64,000 nucleotides of DNA from Solimonas sp. (GCA_030149365.1 JASBRP010000030.1:1-64000); one strand, 5' to 3'. Shown: positions 1-8,422, counted from the first letter of the stretch. The notes: generated by a model not told the origin, from the sequence alone. A program made the numbers and translations.

Positions 1-1
1 G

Positions 2-451
2 AAATTTCGCAGCGACCAGGACTCTATTGGAGAGGCTCTCTTTCCGGATGATGGCGCGCATGAACCCAAGCATCATGTAGACGTCGACAAGGCTTGGCAC
101 GGCATTCATTACTTGCTTACCGGCGCCGCGTGGGATGGACCTGAACCCCTCGCATGGGCCGTGCTGGGCGGCGAGGAGTTGGGTCCGGACTTAGGATATG
201 GCCCTGCAAGATTCCTGACTCCCTCTCAGGTGCAGGAGGTCTCAACTGCTCTGAGCGGAATTTCGAGGGAATGGCTAGTGTCCAGGTTCAATCCTGCGGA
301 CATGGAACAGCAGCAGATTTATCCTGAAATCATCTGGGTGCGCGACGGGTCTGAGGCCTTGGACTATCTGCTCGAGTATTTCCAGGTATTGCGTGATTTC
401 TACAATGGCGCGTCCGCCAGGGGCGACGCAGTGGTCCAGTGTCTCGCTTAG
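2..451 (+). CDS. DUF1877 family protein, 5'-truncated by window edge
   Basis: The open frame runs in from the left edge, so the true start is outside the window. The visible 149 residues contain the family core VDVDKAWHGIHYLLTG near the start and end in DAVVQCLA. DUF1877 (YfbM-like) proteins are about 160 residues, so only the N-terminus is missing. They are small cytoplasmic proteins of unknown biochemical role. The in-frame ATG-like start at 113 would cut off the best conserved motif and is not the real start. No neighbour on the left can be seen. Confidence 0.85.
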   Translation, partial: KFRSDQDSIGEALFPDDGAHEPKHHVDVDKAWHGIHYLLTGAAWDGPEPLAWAVLGGEELGPDLGYGPARFLTPSQVQEVSTALSGISREWLVSRFNPADMEQQQIYPEIIWVRDGSEALDYLLEYFQVLRDFYNGASARGDAVVQCLA

Positions 452-502
452 CGCCCCCTGAATCCTTAAGGCGCAACAGCTGTCAGTCGGCAAACTCCTA
501 CA

Positions 503-555
503 TTGGGGTGGGCCTGCCACTTTCCGATCCCGGCTAAACTGTAGGTCCACCCCAA
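503..555. repeat. Imperfect inverted repeat before the LysR gene
   Basis: Bases 503-515 and 543-555 form a 13-bp inverted repeat around TTGGGGTGG with one mismatch and a 27-base spacer. It lies between the DUF1877 stop and the LysR start. It could be a terminator-like hairpin of the upstream gene or a regulator site of the LysR gene. There is no T-run, so the site reading is slightly favoured. Confidence 0.35.
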
Positions 556-582
556 GACCGCCTGCCCCAGGGCGGCCCTCCT

Positions 583-1581
583 GTGACCAACGCTCGCCTT
601 CCTCCGCTCAATGCCCTGCGTGCCTTCGAGGCCGTGGCCCGTCATCGCAGCTTTCGCAGGGCGGCGGACGAGCTGTTCGTGACGCCGGCGGCGGTGACGC
701 ACCAGATCAAGGCGCTGGAAGAGCAACTGGGCGTGGAGCTGTTCCGCCGCCTGCCGCGCGGCGTGGACCTGACGCCGGCGGCGAATGCGGCGCTGCCGCT
801 GTTCCAGCGTGGCTTCGACCTGCTGACGCGGGGCGTGGGCGAATTGCGCGATTACGGCCGCGCGCCGCACCTGACGGTGAAGACCACGCCGACCTTTGCC
901 TCCCGCTGGATCATGCCGCGCCTGCATCGCTTCCTGGCGGTGTACGAGGGCATCGATGTGCGCGTGCTGGCCAGCGGCAACCTGATCCGCCCCTCGGAAC
1001 GCCCGGGCGCGGACGATGCGCCGGAGTCCGAGCCGGACCTGGAGATCCGCTTCAGCAACGGCCGGCCGGACAGCGAGCACGCCGACCTGCTGTTCACCGT
1101 GGATATCGTGCCCATGTGCCATCCACGCCTGACCAAGCAAGGCGCGCACCCGCTGAAGACGGCGGCCGACCTGCGCTACCACGCGCTGCTGCACGGCGAC
1201 ACGCATATCGAGGACCGCTCACGCTCGGGCTGGGCGCAGTGGCTGCGCCTGGCGGGGGTGACGGACGTGGATCCGCGCCGCGGCCTGCAGTTCGACCACT
1301 CCACGCTGGCGCTGGACGCGGCCACCGACGGGCTGGGCGTGACGCTGGCGACGCCGCTGTTTGCCTCGGACGAACTCGGACGCGGCGACCTGGTGGTGGC
1401 GATCCCGCTGGCCATCCGGCTGGACCGTGCGTATTACGCGGTCACCGCGTCGGCCTCGGCCAGCCGGCCGGAGGTGGTGGCGTTCAGGAAGTGGCTGCTG
1501 GAGGAAGCCGCCCTGGATGCGAAGAATGCCCAGGGCGCGACAGAAAAAAAGAAAAGGCCGCGAGGGAAATTGCGGCCTTGA
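583..1581 (+). CDS. LysR-family transcriptional regulator (GcvA-like)
   Basis: 332 residues with a GTG start. The N-terminal winged HTH (about residues 7-66) reads LNALRAFEAVARHRSFRRAA, typical of the GcvA branch. It is followed by a periplasmic-binding-protein-like effector domain to about residue 310 and a lysine-rich tail. Such proteins usually control a divergent or nearby metabolic operon, but no clear target is adjacent: upstream is DUF1877 on the same strand and downstream a small minus-strand gene. An insertion around residues 145-160 (rich in Glu, Asp and Pro) lengthens the effector domain. Its 3' end overlaps a terminator that acts on the opposite strand. The effector is unknown. 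Confidence 0.9.
   Translation: MTNARLPPLNALRAFEAVARHRSFRRAADELFVTPAAVTHQIKALEEQLGVELFRRLPRGVDLTPAANAALPLFQRGFDLLTRGVGELRDYGRAPHLTVKTTPTFASRWIMPRLHRFLAVYEGIDVRVLASGNLIRPSERPGADDAPESEPDLEIRFSNGRPDSEHADLLFTVDIVPMCHPRLTKQGAHPLKTAADLRYHALLHGDTHIEDRSRSGWAQWLRLAGVTDVDPRRGLQFDHSTLALDAATDGLGVTLATPLFASDELGRGDLVVAIPLAIRLDRAYYAVTASASASRPEVVAFRKWLLEEAALDAKNAQGATEKKKRPRGKLRP
1540..1579 (-). terminator. Rho-independent terminator of the 36-residue minus-strand gene
   Basis: Read on the minus strand, an 8-bp stem AAGGCCGC/GCGGCCTT (1572-1579 with 1554-1561) is followed by TTCTTTTTTTC. It lies about 110 bases beyond the stop of the gene at 1688-1798 and inside the last codons of the LysR gene. Confidence 0.7.
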
Positions 1582-1687
1582 AAAGTAGATCCCATGGCGG
1601 GATCTGGAGGAGATCGTTACCGGGGTGCGCGGAGCCTTGGGGGGGAGGGCTCGGCGCCGCGCACCGCGGCAGGAAAAATGGTTCAGG

Positions 1688-1798
1688 TCAGTGCTTGGGT
1701 CCGGCGCGGCGGAGGTCGGCAACGGTATCCGTGACATCCAGAACGGCTACCGACATCAAGCTGGCGGCGACACTGGCGACAATGATCGTTGCAAACAT
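1688..1798 (-). CDS. Small 36-residue membrane-type protein, unrecognised
   Basis: Frame of 36 codons starting MFATIIVASVAASLMSVAVL, a single hydrophobic N-terminal segment of about 20 residues, then a polar tail ending RRAGPKH. A full Shine-Dalgarno AGGAGG (1805-1810) sits 6 bases before the ATG. A sigma70-like promoter precedes it and an intrinsic terminator follows it, so it looks like a complete monocistronic unit. It is divergent from the lipoprotein at 2056. I do not recognise a family. It could be a small inner-membrane protein or a secreted peptide. Confidence 0.6.
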   Translation of the reverse strand: MFATIIVASVAASLMSVAVLDVTDTVADLRRAGPKH

Positions 1799-1839
1799 CG
1801 GGTACCTCCTTTTGCGCTCCAAGTACTTCGTTGATGTGC

Positions 1840-1868
1840 AATTTACGGGGGTTGGTGCGGCGCAACAA
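1840..1868 (-). promoter_or_regulatory. Candidate sigma70 promoter of the 36-residue gene
   Basis: On the minus strand TTGTTG (1863-1868) and TAAATT (1840-1845) are separated by exactly 17 bases. Transcription would begin about 35 bases before the ATG at 1798. Confidence 0.45.
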
Positions 1869-1889
1869 TTGATTTGTTCTGGGGTAGTA

Positions 1890-1919
1890 GTTTAGAAAAA
1901 CTAAACGGTCTTCGTTTAG
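1890..1919. promoter_or_regulatory. GTTTAG/CTAAAC palindrome, possible operator
   Basis: GTTTAG at 1890-1895, its complement CTAAAC at 1901-1906, and GTTTAG again at 1914-1919 form a palindrome plus an extra half-site in the divergent region between the 36-residue gene and the lipoprotein at 2056. The AT-rich motif stands out in GC-rich surroundings. The binding protein is unknown. Confidence 0.4.
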
Positions 1920-2055
1920 CCCCATTCCGCACGGCCATCCCTGCCGCTCGTCTTGCCAGGCGCCAGAACCGCGCCGCGAGCCTGCAGCATGACCCTGCCG
2001 GCCTCTCGAGCCGGCAGGGCGCCCCGGCGTCCCTTCTTCGAACAAGGACGCCGCG

Positions 2056-3843
2056 ATGTTTCCGAAACCCGCCTTACGATTTGCCCTGCTCGGCCTGGGC
2101 GTGCTGCTGGTCAGTGCCTGCGGTGGCGGTGGTGGCGGAGGAGAGGGCGAGAAGGAAGGCGAGGCGGAACTGCCGGCACCGGTGCTGCGCAGCTTCACGG
2201 CGAGTCCCGCGAACCTGGTCTCCGGCGGCGCGGCCACGCTGAGCTGGGAGGCAGCCAATGTCTCCACGGTGCGGATCGAACCGGGCCTGGGCAGCCGGGC
2301 CGCGCAGGGCACGGCCACGGTGCGCCCGACGGCCACCACCACTTACACCCTCACGGCCACCAACCGCAGCGGCACCCGCAGCGCCAGCCTGCAGGTCACG
2401 GTGCAGGCCGCCGCCGCGCGCGTCGACAGCTTCACCGCCAGCCCCGCGTCGGTCGCCGCCGGTGGCAGCAGCCAGTTGCAGTGGGCGACCACCGACGCGA
2501 CACAGGTCAGCATCGACAACGGCGTGGGCGCGGTCCCCGTGGATGGCAGCGTGACACTGACCCCGGCCGCGACCACCACCTACCGCCTCACGGCGACCGG
2601 CCCCGGCGGCAACAGCAGCAGCGAGGTCACGGTGACGGTGCTGCCGCCACCGACGATCGCCAGCTTCGGCAGCAGCGCGGTTTCGCTACAGCCGGGCGAA
2701 TCCGCGACCCTGAACTGGGCCACGAGCGCGGCGACCACGGTGAGCATCCAACCGGGCCTGGGCACGCAGCCCACCAGCGGCAGCCTCAGCGTAATGCCGA
2801 CCGAGACCACCACGTATCGCTTGACCGCGACCGGCCCCGGCGGCGTGCGCACGGCGGAGACCACGCTCAAGGTCATCACCTACGACTGGTCGGCGCTGAT
2901 TGAAGCACTGGACGACAACCTGGGCAGCGATGAGGGCCAGATGGACGGCTACAACTTCGCGCTGGAGATCCGCGGGCGCCTGGTGTTCGAACGCAGCGGC
3001 GGCAACATGCCGCCACGCATGACCATCCCCATCGCCTCGGCCAGCAAGGCGCCTTCGGCCGCGGCGATCCTGTCGCTCGTGGACCAGGGCCTGCTGGACC
3101 TGGATGCGCCGGTGTCGACCTATCTCGGCAGCTCGATCTCCTGGCCGCTGGACAAGGCCCCGATCACCATGCGGATGCTGCTCAACCACAGCTCCGGCCT
3201 GCCCTTCGGCTCGCCCTGCATGGAAAACGACAGCATCACGCTGCAGGCCTGCGCGCAGGAGATCGCCAACCTGACGCTCAACTTCCCGCCCAATGCGGCG
3301 TTCTTCTACAGCGGCGCGGGCTACCAGCTGGCCGGCTACGTGGCGCAGCGCGCCGCGGGCATGCCCTGGGCTCAGCTCTTTTCGCAGCGGATCGGCACAC
3401 CACTGGGCCTGGAAACCTTCCGCTACGTGGGCAACGACAACCCGCGCATCGGCGGCGGCGCGCTGTCGGATGCGCTCGACTACCTGCGCATCATGCGTAT
3501 GTTCATCGACGGTGGCCGCGCTAACGGCAACACGGTGCTGTCGGCGCAGAGCGCGGCGAGCGTGACCGACAGCCAGATCGGCTCGCGCCTGGTGCTGTTC
3601 CAGCCGGTGGGCGAGGACAGCGGGCTCGACGGCTACAGCAACGGCTGGTGGCTGTCGGGCGCATCCGCCCACCCCGGCAGCGCCGGCCCGGAACTGAGCG
3701 ACCCCGGCCTGCTCGGTGCCACGCCATGGATGGACTTCGACAAGGACTACAGCGCCGCGCTGTGGACGCTGGAAGGCTCCACCACGGGCGTGAACCTGTG
3801 GCGCGTGATCCGCCCGCTGATCCTGGAGCAGATCAACCAGTAG
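2056..3843 (+). CDS. Lipoprotein: three Ig-like repeats plus beta-lactamase-fold serine hydrolase
   Basis: 595 residues. A lipoprotein signal ends LLVSAC (Cys22), followed by a Gly/Glu-rich linker. Three tandem Ig-like repeats of about 78 residues follow (roughly 40-117, 122-197, 199-277), each with FTASPA/ATLSW-type and TTTYRLTATGPGG-type motifs. Residues about 285-590 are a class C beta-lactamase/DD-peptidase fold: SASK at 328-331 gives the SxxK nucleophile and lysine, and YSG at 418-420 gives the second motif. It should sit on the outer or inner membrane facing the periplasm and hydrolyse a peptide, ester or lactam. The Ig repeats probably act as a stalk or as glycan-binding modules. The substrate is unknown. 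Three in-frame repeats make internal recombination possible. Confidence 0.85.
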   Translation: MFPKPALRFALLGLGVLLVSACGGGGGGGEGEKEGEAELPAPVLRSFTASPANLVSGGAATLSWEAANVSTVRIEPGLGSRAAQGTATVRPTATTTYTLTATNRSGTRSASLQVTVQAAAARVDSFTASPASVAAGGSSQLQWATTDATQVSIDNGVGAVPVDGSVTLTPAATTTYRLTATGPGGNSSSEVTVTVLPPPTIASFGSSAVSLQPGESATLNWATSAATTVSIQPGLGTQPTSGSLSVMPTETTTYRLTATGPGGVRTAETTLKVITYDWSALIEALDDNLGSDEGQMDGYNFALEIRGRLVFERSGGNMPPRMTIPIASASKAPSAAAILSLVDQGLLDLDAPVSTYLGSSISWPLDKAPITMRMLLNHSSGLPFGSPCMENDSITLQACAQEIANLTLNFPPNAAFFYSGAGYQLAGYVAQRAAGMPWAQLFSQRIGTPLGLETFRYVGNDNPRIGGGALSDALDYLRIMRMFIDGGRANGNTVLSAQSAASVTDSQIGSRLVLFQPVGEDSGLDGYSNGWWLSGASAHPGSAGPELSDPGLLGATPWMDFDKDYSAALWTLEGSTTGVNLWRVIRPLILEQINQ

Positions 3844-3873
3844 ACACCGCGCGCGGCGGCCGGCGCTCGGGCG

Positions 3874-4187
3874 AGGGCCTGTTAACGCTATGAACAACGC
3901 GGCGATGCCACCAGATTTGCCGCCGGGCCAGACGCGAGGGGGCGCTTAGAGGGACTAAGTAACCGACGAGGCTATTGGCCCTGCTGAGGAGTGACTCAAT
4001 GTCGCTCCGAAGTAAGCCAATGGCCCGCATGGCGGCAAATCTGGCGGCACCCGGAGGGCGGGACCGTTTTGGCGCAGGGCGTCGTCCCGCCCCGCTGATG
4101 TACGTTAAGCACCCCGCGCATGTCGGGACTTAGCCCTGCGCCAAAACGGTCTTCGTCGCTGCGTTGTTCATAGTGTTAACAGGCCCT
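3874..4187. mobile_element. MITE-like non-coding element with 33-bp terminal inverted repeats
   Basis: Bases 3875-3907 and 4154-4186 are inverted copies that match at 30 of 33 positions and start GGGCCTGTTAAC. Inside are two further inverted pairs: 3911-3924 with 4031-4044 (14 bp, perfect) and 4062-4080 with 4133-4151 (19 bp, perfect). No protein of plausible composition is encoded. Length, termini and internal palindromes fit a miniature inverted-repeat element mobilised by an IS transposase elsewhere. No clear target-site duplication is visible. It fills the space between the lipoprotein gene and the permease. Confidence 0.75.
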
Positions 4188-4192
4188 AGTAT
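4164..4192 (+). promoter_or_regulatory. Candidate promoter formed at the MITE edge
   Basis: TTGTTC (4164-4169) inside the right terminal repeat and TAGTAT (4187-4192) just outside it are 17 bases apart. The start site would be about 20 bases before the permease ATG at 4220. Confidence 0.35.
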
Positions 4193-4219
4193 GGGGCCGT
4201 CTCCACAACGGCTCCTGCC

Positions 4220-5566
4220 ATGAGCGCTCGCCTGATCCGCGGCCTGGGTTTCGTCGATGCCGCCGCCATCGTGGTGGGCTCGATGATCGGCACCGGCGTG
4301 TTCCTGAAGAGCGCCATCATGGCGCAGCACGTGGGCTCGCCATCCTGGGTGCTGCTGGCCTGGGTACTGGCGGGGCTGCTGTCGCTGGCCGGCGCGCTGA
4401 GCTATGCCGAGCTGGGCGCCATGTTCCCCAAGGCCGGCGGCGAATACGTCTACCTGCGCGAGACCTACGGCGACCTCACCGCCTTCCTCAACGGCTGGAC
4501 CCGCTTCTGGATCGCCGGCCCCGGCACCATCGCCGCCTACGGCGTGGGCGCCGCCACCTTCCTGGAGGGCGCCGTGGGCCTGCACCTGGTCGGCGGCAAG
4601 GCAGGCGTGGGCATCGGCTTCGTGCTGTTCTTCACCGCGCTCAACTGCCTGCAGGTGTCGGTGGGCGGGCGTGTGCAGTCCTTCGTCACCGGCGTCAAAT
4701 TACTGATGATGCTGGGCCTGATCGTGGGCGTGCTGTTCTTCAGCCCGCAGGCGGATGCGACGCACCTGGGCGAAAGCAGCAGCGCACATGCCTTCACCTT
4801 GTCCGGCCTGGGCCTGGCGATGCTGGCGGCGCTGTGGGCCTACGACGGCTGGAACAACCTGCCGATGGCCGCGGGCGAGGTGAAGCAGCCGGAGAAGAAC
4901 GTGCCGCTGTCGCTGATCCTGGGCGTGCTGGTGGTAATGGTGGTGTACTGCCTGATCAATCTGGGCTACTTCCTGGCGCTGCCGCTGGCGGAGGTGCTGA
5001 GCGCCAACTCCAGCCTGAACCCCGGCGCGCTGCCGGTGGCCACCAAGGCCGCGATGACCTTCATGGGCGTGGCCGCAGTGGGCGCGGTGTCCATCGCCTT
5101 CGTGATCTCCGCGCTGGGCGCGATGAACGGCTCCGTGCTCAGCAATGCACGCGTGCCTTACGCCATGGCGCAGGACGGCCTGTTCTTCCGCCAACTCGGC
5201 TTCCTGAGCAAGGGCAGTCGCGTGCCGGTGGTCTCCATCCTGGTGCAGGCCGTGATCGCCTCGGTGATGGCGGCCCTGGGCAGCTTCGACCAGCTGACCA
5301 ACTACGTGGTGTTCTCGTCCTGGATCTTTTACGGCCTGGTCTGCGCCGGCGTGATCGTGATGCGCTACAAGCGGCCCGAACTGGCGCGGCCCTATCGGGT
5401 GCTGGGCTATCCCTTCGTGCCGATCGTGTTCGTGGTGGTGTCGGTGCTGCTGATCGTCAACACGGTGTGGACCATGCCGGTGGACAGCGCGATCGGGCTG
5501 GTGCTGATCGCGGCGGGGGTGCCGGTGTTTTATCTGTTCAAGCGCCACTGGCGGCATGCCTCTTGA
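4220..5566 (+). CDS. APC-superfamily amino-acid permease
   Basis: 448 residues, highly hydrophobic, with about 12 predicted membrane segments. The first helix carries the APC substrate-binding motif GSMIGTGVF (near residue 21-29), and helix 6 reads LWAYDGWNNLPMAAGEV, as in LAT/SLC7-like transporters. It is an inner-membrane secondary transporter for amino acids, by exchange or proton symport; the substrate cannot be read from sequence. The gene starts 34 bases after the MITE, so its expression must depend on the element edge or lie within it. It ends before a spacer of about 260 bases leading to the ABC-F gene. Confidence 0.88.
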   Translation: MSARLIRGLGFVDAAAIVVGSMIGTGVFLKSAIMAQHVGSPSWVLLAWVLAGLLSLAGALSYAELGAMFPKAGGEYVYLRETYGDLTAFLNGWTRFWIAGPGTIAAYGVGAATFLEGAVGLHLVGGKAGVGIGFVLFFTALNCLQVSVGGRVQSFVTGVKLLMMLGLIVGVLFFSPQADATHLGESSSAHAFTLSGLGLAMLAALWAYDGWNNLPMAAGEVKQPEKNVPLSLILGVLVVMVVYCLINLGYFLALPLAEVLSANSSLNPGALPVATKAAMTFMGVAAVGAVSIAFVISALGAMNGSVLSNARVPYAMAQDGLFFRQLGFLSKGSRVPVVSILVQAVIASVMAALGSFDQLTNYVVFSSWIFYGLVCAGVIVMRYKRPELARPYRVLGYPFVPIVFVVVSVLLIVNTVWTMPVDSAIGLVLIAAGVPVFYLFKRHWRHAS

Positions 5567-5625
5567 AGAATTACTGATGGCGCGTCGCGATCGATTGGCG
5601 GAGAAATATGCCAACCTTCGCAGAA

Positions 5626-5642
5626 GGCGGGATGCTCCCGCC
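5626..5642. repeat. Short GC hairpin after the permease gene
   Basis: GGCGGG-atgct-CCCGCC forms a 6-bp stem with a 5-base loop, followed by CTACAG. It resembles a dispersed GGCGGGATGCTCCCGCC repeat and may serve as a 3'-end hairpin for the permease transcript. There is no T-run. Confidence 0.4.
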
Positions 5643-5751
5643 CTACAGTGACCTCTTGCCGGCCGCCCGTCGGCTCTTCGCGTTCAGCGTCCCGGGCCGT
5701 TGTAGAATCGCCCCTCTTCCACCCAGCGGAGTTTTCGTCCGATGCGCCAGT

Positions 5752-5819
5752 AACACCCCGCCGTCCCCGTGACGGCCTGCTTCCGTCCCGCGATCACTCG
5801 CGGGGAAGTCCTGGGTGTT
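5752..5819 (+). promoter_or_regulatory. Predicted three-way-junction 5' leader of the ABC-F gene
   Basis: An outer stem AACACCC (5752-5758) with GGGTGTT (5813-5819) encloses two hairpins: GCCGTC/GACGGC (5760-5765, 5771-5776) and CCCGCGA-tcac-TCGCGGG (5787-5804). The outer stem ends just before the RBS region (GGAG at 5825-5828) of the start at 5834. A compact folded leader placed next to an ABC-F RBS suggests translational or attenuation control. I cannot match it to a named riboswitch class. Confidence 0.5.
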
Positions 5820-5833
5820 TTCCTGGAGTGCGC

Positions 5834-7453
5834 ATGACGAATCCCGTCTCCCTGACGCTGCAAGGCGTTTGTTTCCAGTTGCCCGATGGCCGGGCGCTGT
5901 TCTCCGATCTCGATGAACGTTTCGACAGCCGCCGTACCGGGTTGGTCGGGCGCAATGGCGTGGGCAAGAGCGTGCTGGCGCGCATCATGGCCGGCAAGCT
6001 CTCCCCCAGTGCCGGCCGCTGCCTGCGCAACGGCCCCGTGCATTACCTGGCGCAGCAGACCACACCGCCGCCGGGCCAGACCGTGGCCGGGCTGGCGGGG
6101 ATGCAGCCTGTGATCGAGGCGCTGCGGCGGATCGAAGCGGGCGGCACGCGGCAGGGCGACTTCGACGCCGTGGGTGAACGCTGGGACCTGCGCGAGCGGC
6201 TGCAGCAGGAACTGGCAGCGTCCGGCCTGCCGCGCTTGCGGCACGACACGCCCGCCGCGCAGCTCAGCGGCGGCGAGGCGATGCGCGTGGCACTGGCCGG
6301 CGCCTTTCTCAGCGGGGCGGACCTGCTGATCCTGGACGAGCCCAGCAACCATCTTGATCGGGAGCACCGGCAGGCGTTGCGAGAGCAATTACAGCGATGG
6401 AACGGCGGCTTGATCGTGGTCAGCCATGATCGCGACTTGCTGGAGACGATGGAACGCATCGTGGAACTGTCGGCACTCGGACTGCGCAGCTACGGCGGCG
6501 GGTACCGCTTTTATGCACAAGCCCGCACGCAGGAGCGCGAACAGGCCCAGGCGCTACTGGACCAGCGCAAGGCGGAACGGCGGCGCGAGGAGCGAGCGCT
6601 GGTGGATCAGCGCGAGCGCCTGGAGCACCGCCTCTCCCGCGGCGCCCGGCAGGCGGCGGAGGCCAACCAGGCGCCGATCCTGATCGGCCGGCAGAAGGAA
6701 CGCAGCGAAGCCAGCAGCGGCCGCCTGCGCGTGCAACAGGAGCATGCACGCGAGGCGCTGTCGCAGCGCGTGCGCGAAGCCGCTGCGCAAGTGGAGCAGG
6801 ACCTTCCGGTGGTGCTGTTTCCACCAGGCGTCTTCGCGGCGCCAGTCTGCGTCGCTGAACTGGACGATGTGCGCTTGCCGTATGTCAGCGGCAACACCGG
6901 GACGCTGTCGCTGAAACTGCAGCGCGGCCAGCGCCTGGCATTGACGGGCCCCAATGGCTGCGGCAAGTCCACGCTTCTAAAAGTCATGGCCGGCTTGCTG
7001 CCTCCAGTATCAGGGCGCTGCGAGCGGCAGGTGGAGGCCGCCTACCTGGACCAGCATTTCTCCCTGCTGGACCCTGAGGCCTCGCTGCTCACGCAGATGC
7101 TGGCCGACCAGCCGAAGCAGGCGGAGGGCGAGCTGCGCTCGCGCCTGGCCCTGCTGGGCCTGGATGCGGACCGCGTGCAGCGGCCCAGCGGGCTGCTCAG
7201 TGGCGGCGAGCGGATGAAGGCGGCGCTGGCCCGGGTGCTCTACGCGGAACGCCCGGTGCGCCTGCTGCTGCTCGACGAGCCCGGCAATCACCTGGACCTG
7301 GCCTCGCTGCAAGCCCTGGAGGCGATGTTGCGACAGTACCCCGGCACGCTGGTGGTGGTCTCGCATGACGAGGCCCTGCTGGGGAATCTCGATCTGACAC
7401 ATCGGCTGGAGGCGGGGCCGGAGGGCTGGACGATGAAGCCGTGGCCTGCATAG
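5834..7453 (+). CDS. ABC-F family ATPase
   Basis: 539 residues from the ATG at 5834, preceded by GGAG. An in-frame upstream extension exists, but it runs through the folded leader and lacks typical coding character. Two soluble ABC domains: Walker A GRNGVGKS (Lys45) and GPNGCGKS (Lys378), signatures LSGGEAMRVALA and LSGGERMKAALA, Walker B regions LDEPSNHLD and LDEPGNHLD. A charged linker of about 80 residues between them is the tRNA-contacting P-site arm. There are no membrane segments, so it acts on ribosomes and not as a transporter. ABC-F proteins relieve stalled or drug-bound ribosomes. Whether this one is housekeeping or resistance-type cannot be decided here. Confidence 0.9.
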   Translation: MTNPVSLTLQGVCFQLPDGRALFSDLDERFDSRRTGLVGRNGVGKSVLARIMAGKLSPSAGRCLRNGPVHYLAQQTTPPPGQTVAGLAGMQPVIEALRRIEAGGTRQGDFDAVGERWDLRERLQQELAASGLPRLRHDTPAAQLSGGEAMRVALAGAFLSGADLLILDEPSNHLDREHRQALREQLQRWNGGLIVVSHDRDLLETMERIVELSALGLRSYGGGYRFYAQARTQEREQAQALLDQRKAERRREERALVDQRERLEHRLSRGARQAAEANQAPILIGRQKERSEASSGRLRVQQEHAREALSQRVREAAAQVEQDLPVVLFPPGVFAAPVCVAELDDVRLPYVSGNTGTLSLKLQRGQRLALTGPNGCGKSTLLKVMAGLLPPVSGRCERQVEAAYLDQHFSLLDPEASLLTQMLADQPKQAEGELRSRLALLGLDADRVQRPSGLLSGGERMKAALARVLYAERPVRLLLLDEPGNHLDLASLQALEAMLRQYPGTLVVVSHDEALLGNLDLTHRLEAGPEGWTMKPWPA

Positions 7454-7516
7454 CGTTGTCACGCGACGGTCAAACAAGGCAGCTAGCGTGGCGCGCTTTT
7501 CCATCCGGGGACTCCC

Positions 7517-8419
7517 ATGACTCTGCCGCTGCGCCTGGCCGGCCTGGCCTTCATGCTTGCACTCGCGGCCTGCTCAAGCGGTGACGAGGTGGGCGGCGGT
7601 GCCGGCCTCCGGGAGTTCCAGATCGACGCGCCAGCGCTGACCGAGTCCTCCGGCCTGGCGCGCTCGCAACGCGAGGCCGGGCTGTACTGGAGCCACAACG
7701 ACAGCGGCGGCCCCACGGCGGCTTATGCCTTCGACGAGAACGGCCACCTGCGCGGCACGCTGACCCTGGGCAGCACGATCAATCTCGATTGGGAGGACAT
7801 GAGCTCCTTCACCGAAGATGGCGCACCGCGGTTGCTGCTGGCGGACGTCGGCGACAACGGCGCGATCCGTCCGCTGCTGACGCTGTACGTGGCCAGCGAG
7901 CCCGAACTGCGGGCGGGTACCACGCCGGAGCTGCGTGCCTCGCCGCTGCGCTCGATCCTGATGGCCTACCCGGACGGCCCGCGCGACTGCGAGTCCGTGA
8001 CGGTGGATGCGCAGGAGGGCTTCATCTACCTGCTGAGCAAGCGAGATGCGGTGCCGCGGCTATACCGCGTGCCGCTGCGCCCTGTGCTGCCGCTGGTGAT
8101 TGCCGAGGCTTTGGGCGAGATCGTGATTCCGCGTGCACCGGCCGGCGCGGAAAATCCGGAACGCATCAACTGGGTAACAGGCATGGACTTCGACCCGTCC
8201 GGCACCCGCCTGGCGATGGTCACGCTGACCCAGGCCTACATCTACCAGCGGGGTGCGGGCCAGACCTGGGTGCAGGCCCTGCAGCAGGCACCGCGGGCAC
8301 TGGACCTGCCGGACTATCCACAGATCGAGGCCGTGACCTGGATGGCGGACGGCGGCGCGCTGCTGATCACCTCCGAGGGCAGCCCGACGCCGGCGGCGCG
8401 CATCCCGGTGGGACGCTGA
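7517..8419 (+). CDS. Lipoprotein, probable beta-propeller, function unknown
   Basis: 300 residues with a lipoprotein signal ending LALAAC (Cys19). The mature part shows repeated blade-like segments (GLYWSHNDSGGP, INLDWEDMSSF, DCESVTVDAQEGFIYLLSK, VTGMDFDPSGTRLAMV, IEAVTWMADGGALLITSEG), consistent with a beta-propeller. The acidic residues in these loops suggest metal binding, but no enzyme signature is evident. It should be anchored in the envelope. It ends 3 bases before the stop of the convergent acetyltransferase gene. No function is assigned. Confidence 0.75.
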   Translation: MTLPLRLAGLAFMLALAACSSGDEVGGGAGLREFQIDAPALTESSGLARSQREAGLYWSHNDSGGPTAAYAFDENGHLRGTLTLGSTINLDWEDMSSFTEDGAPRLLLADVGDNGAIRPLLTLYVASEPELRAGTTPELRASPLRSILMAYPDGPRDCESVTVDAQEGFIYLLSKRDAVPRLYRVPLRPVLPLVIAEALGEIVIPRAPAGAENPERINWVTGMDFDPSGTRLAMVTLTQAYIYQRGAGQTWVQALQQAPRALDLPDYPQIEAVTWMADGGALLITSEGSPTPAARIPVGR

Positions 8420-8422
8420 AGC

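Noticed and set aside
5577..5651. 24-codon frame MARRDRLAEKYANLRRRDA after the permease
   Set aside because: No RBS, and it includes a palindromic repeat; coding is not supported.
5648..5833. In-frame N-terminal extension of the ABC-F protein
   Set aside because: It covers the folded leader, lacks an RBS and aligns to no ABC-F N-terminus.
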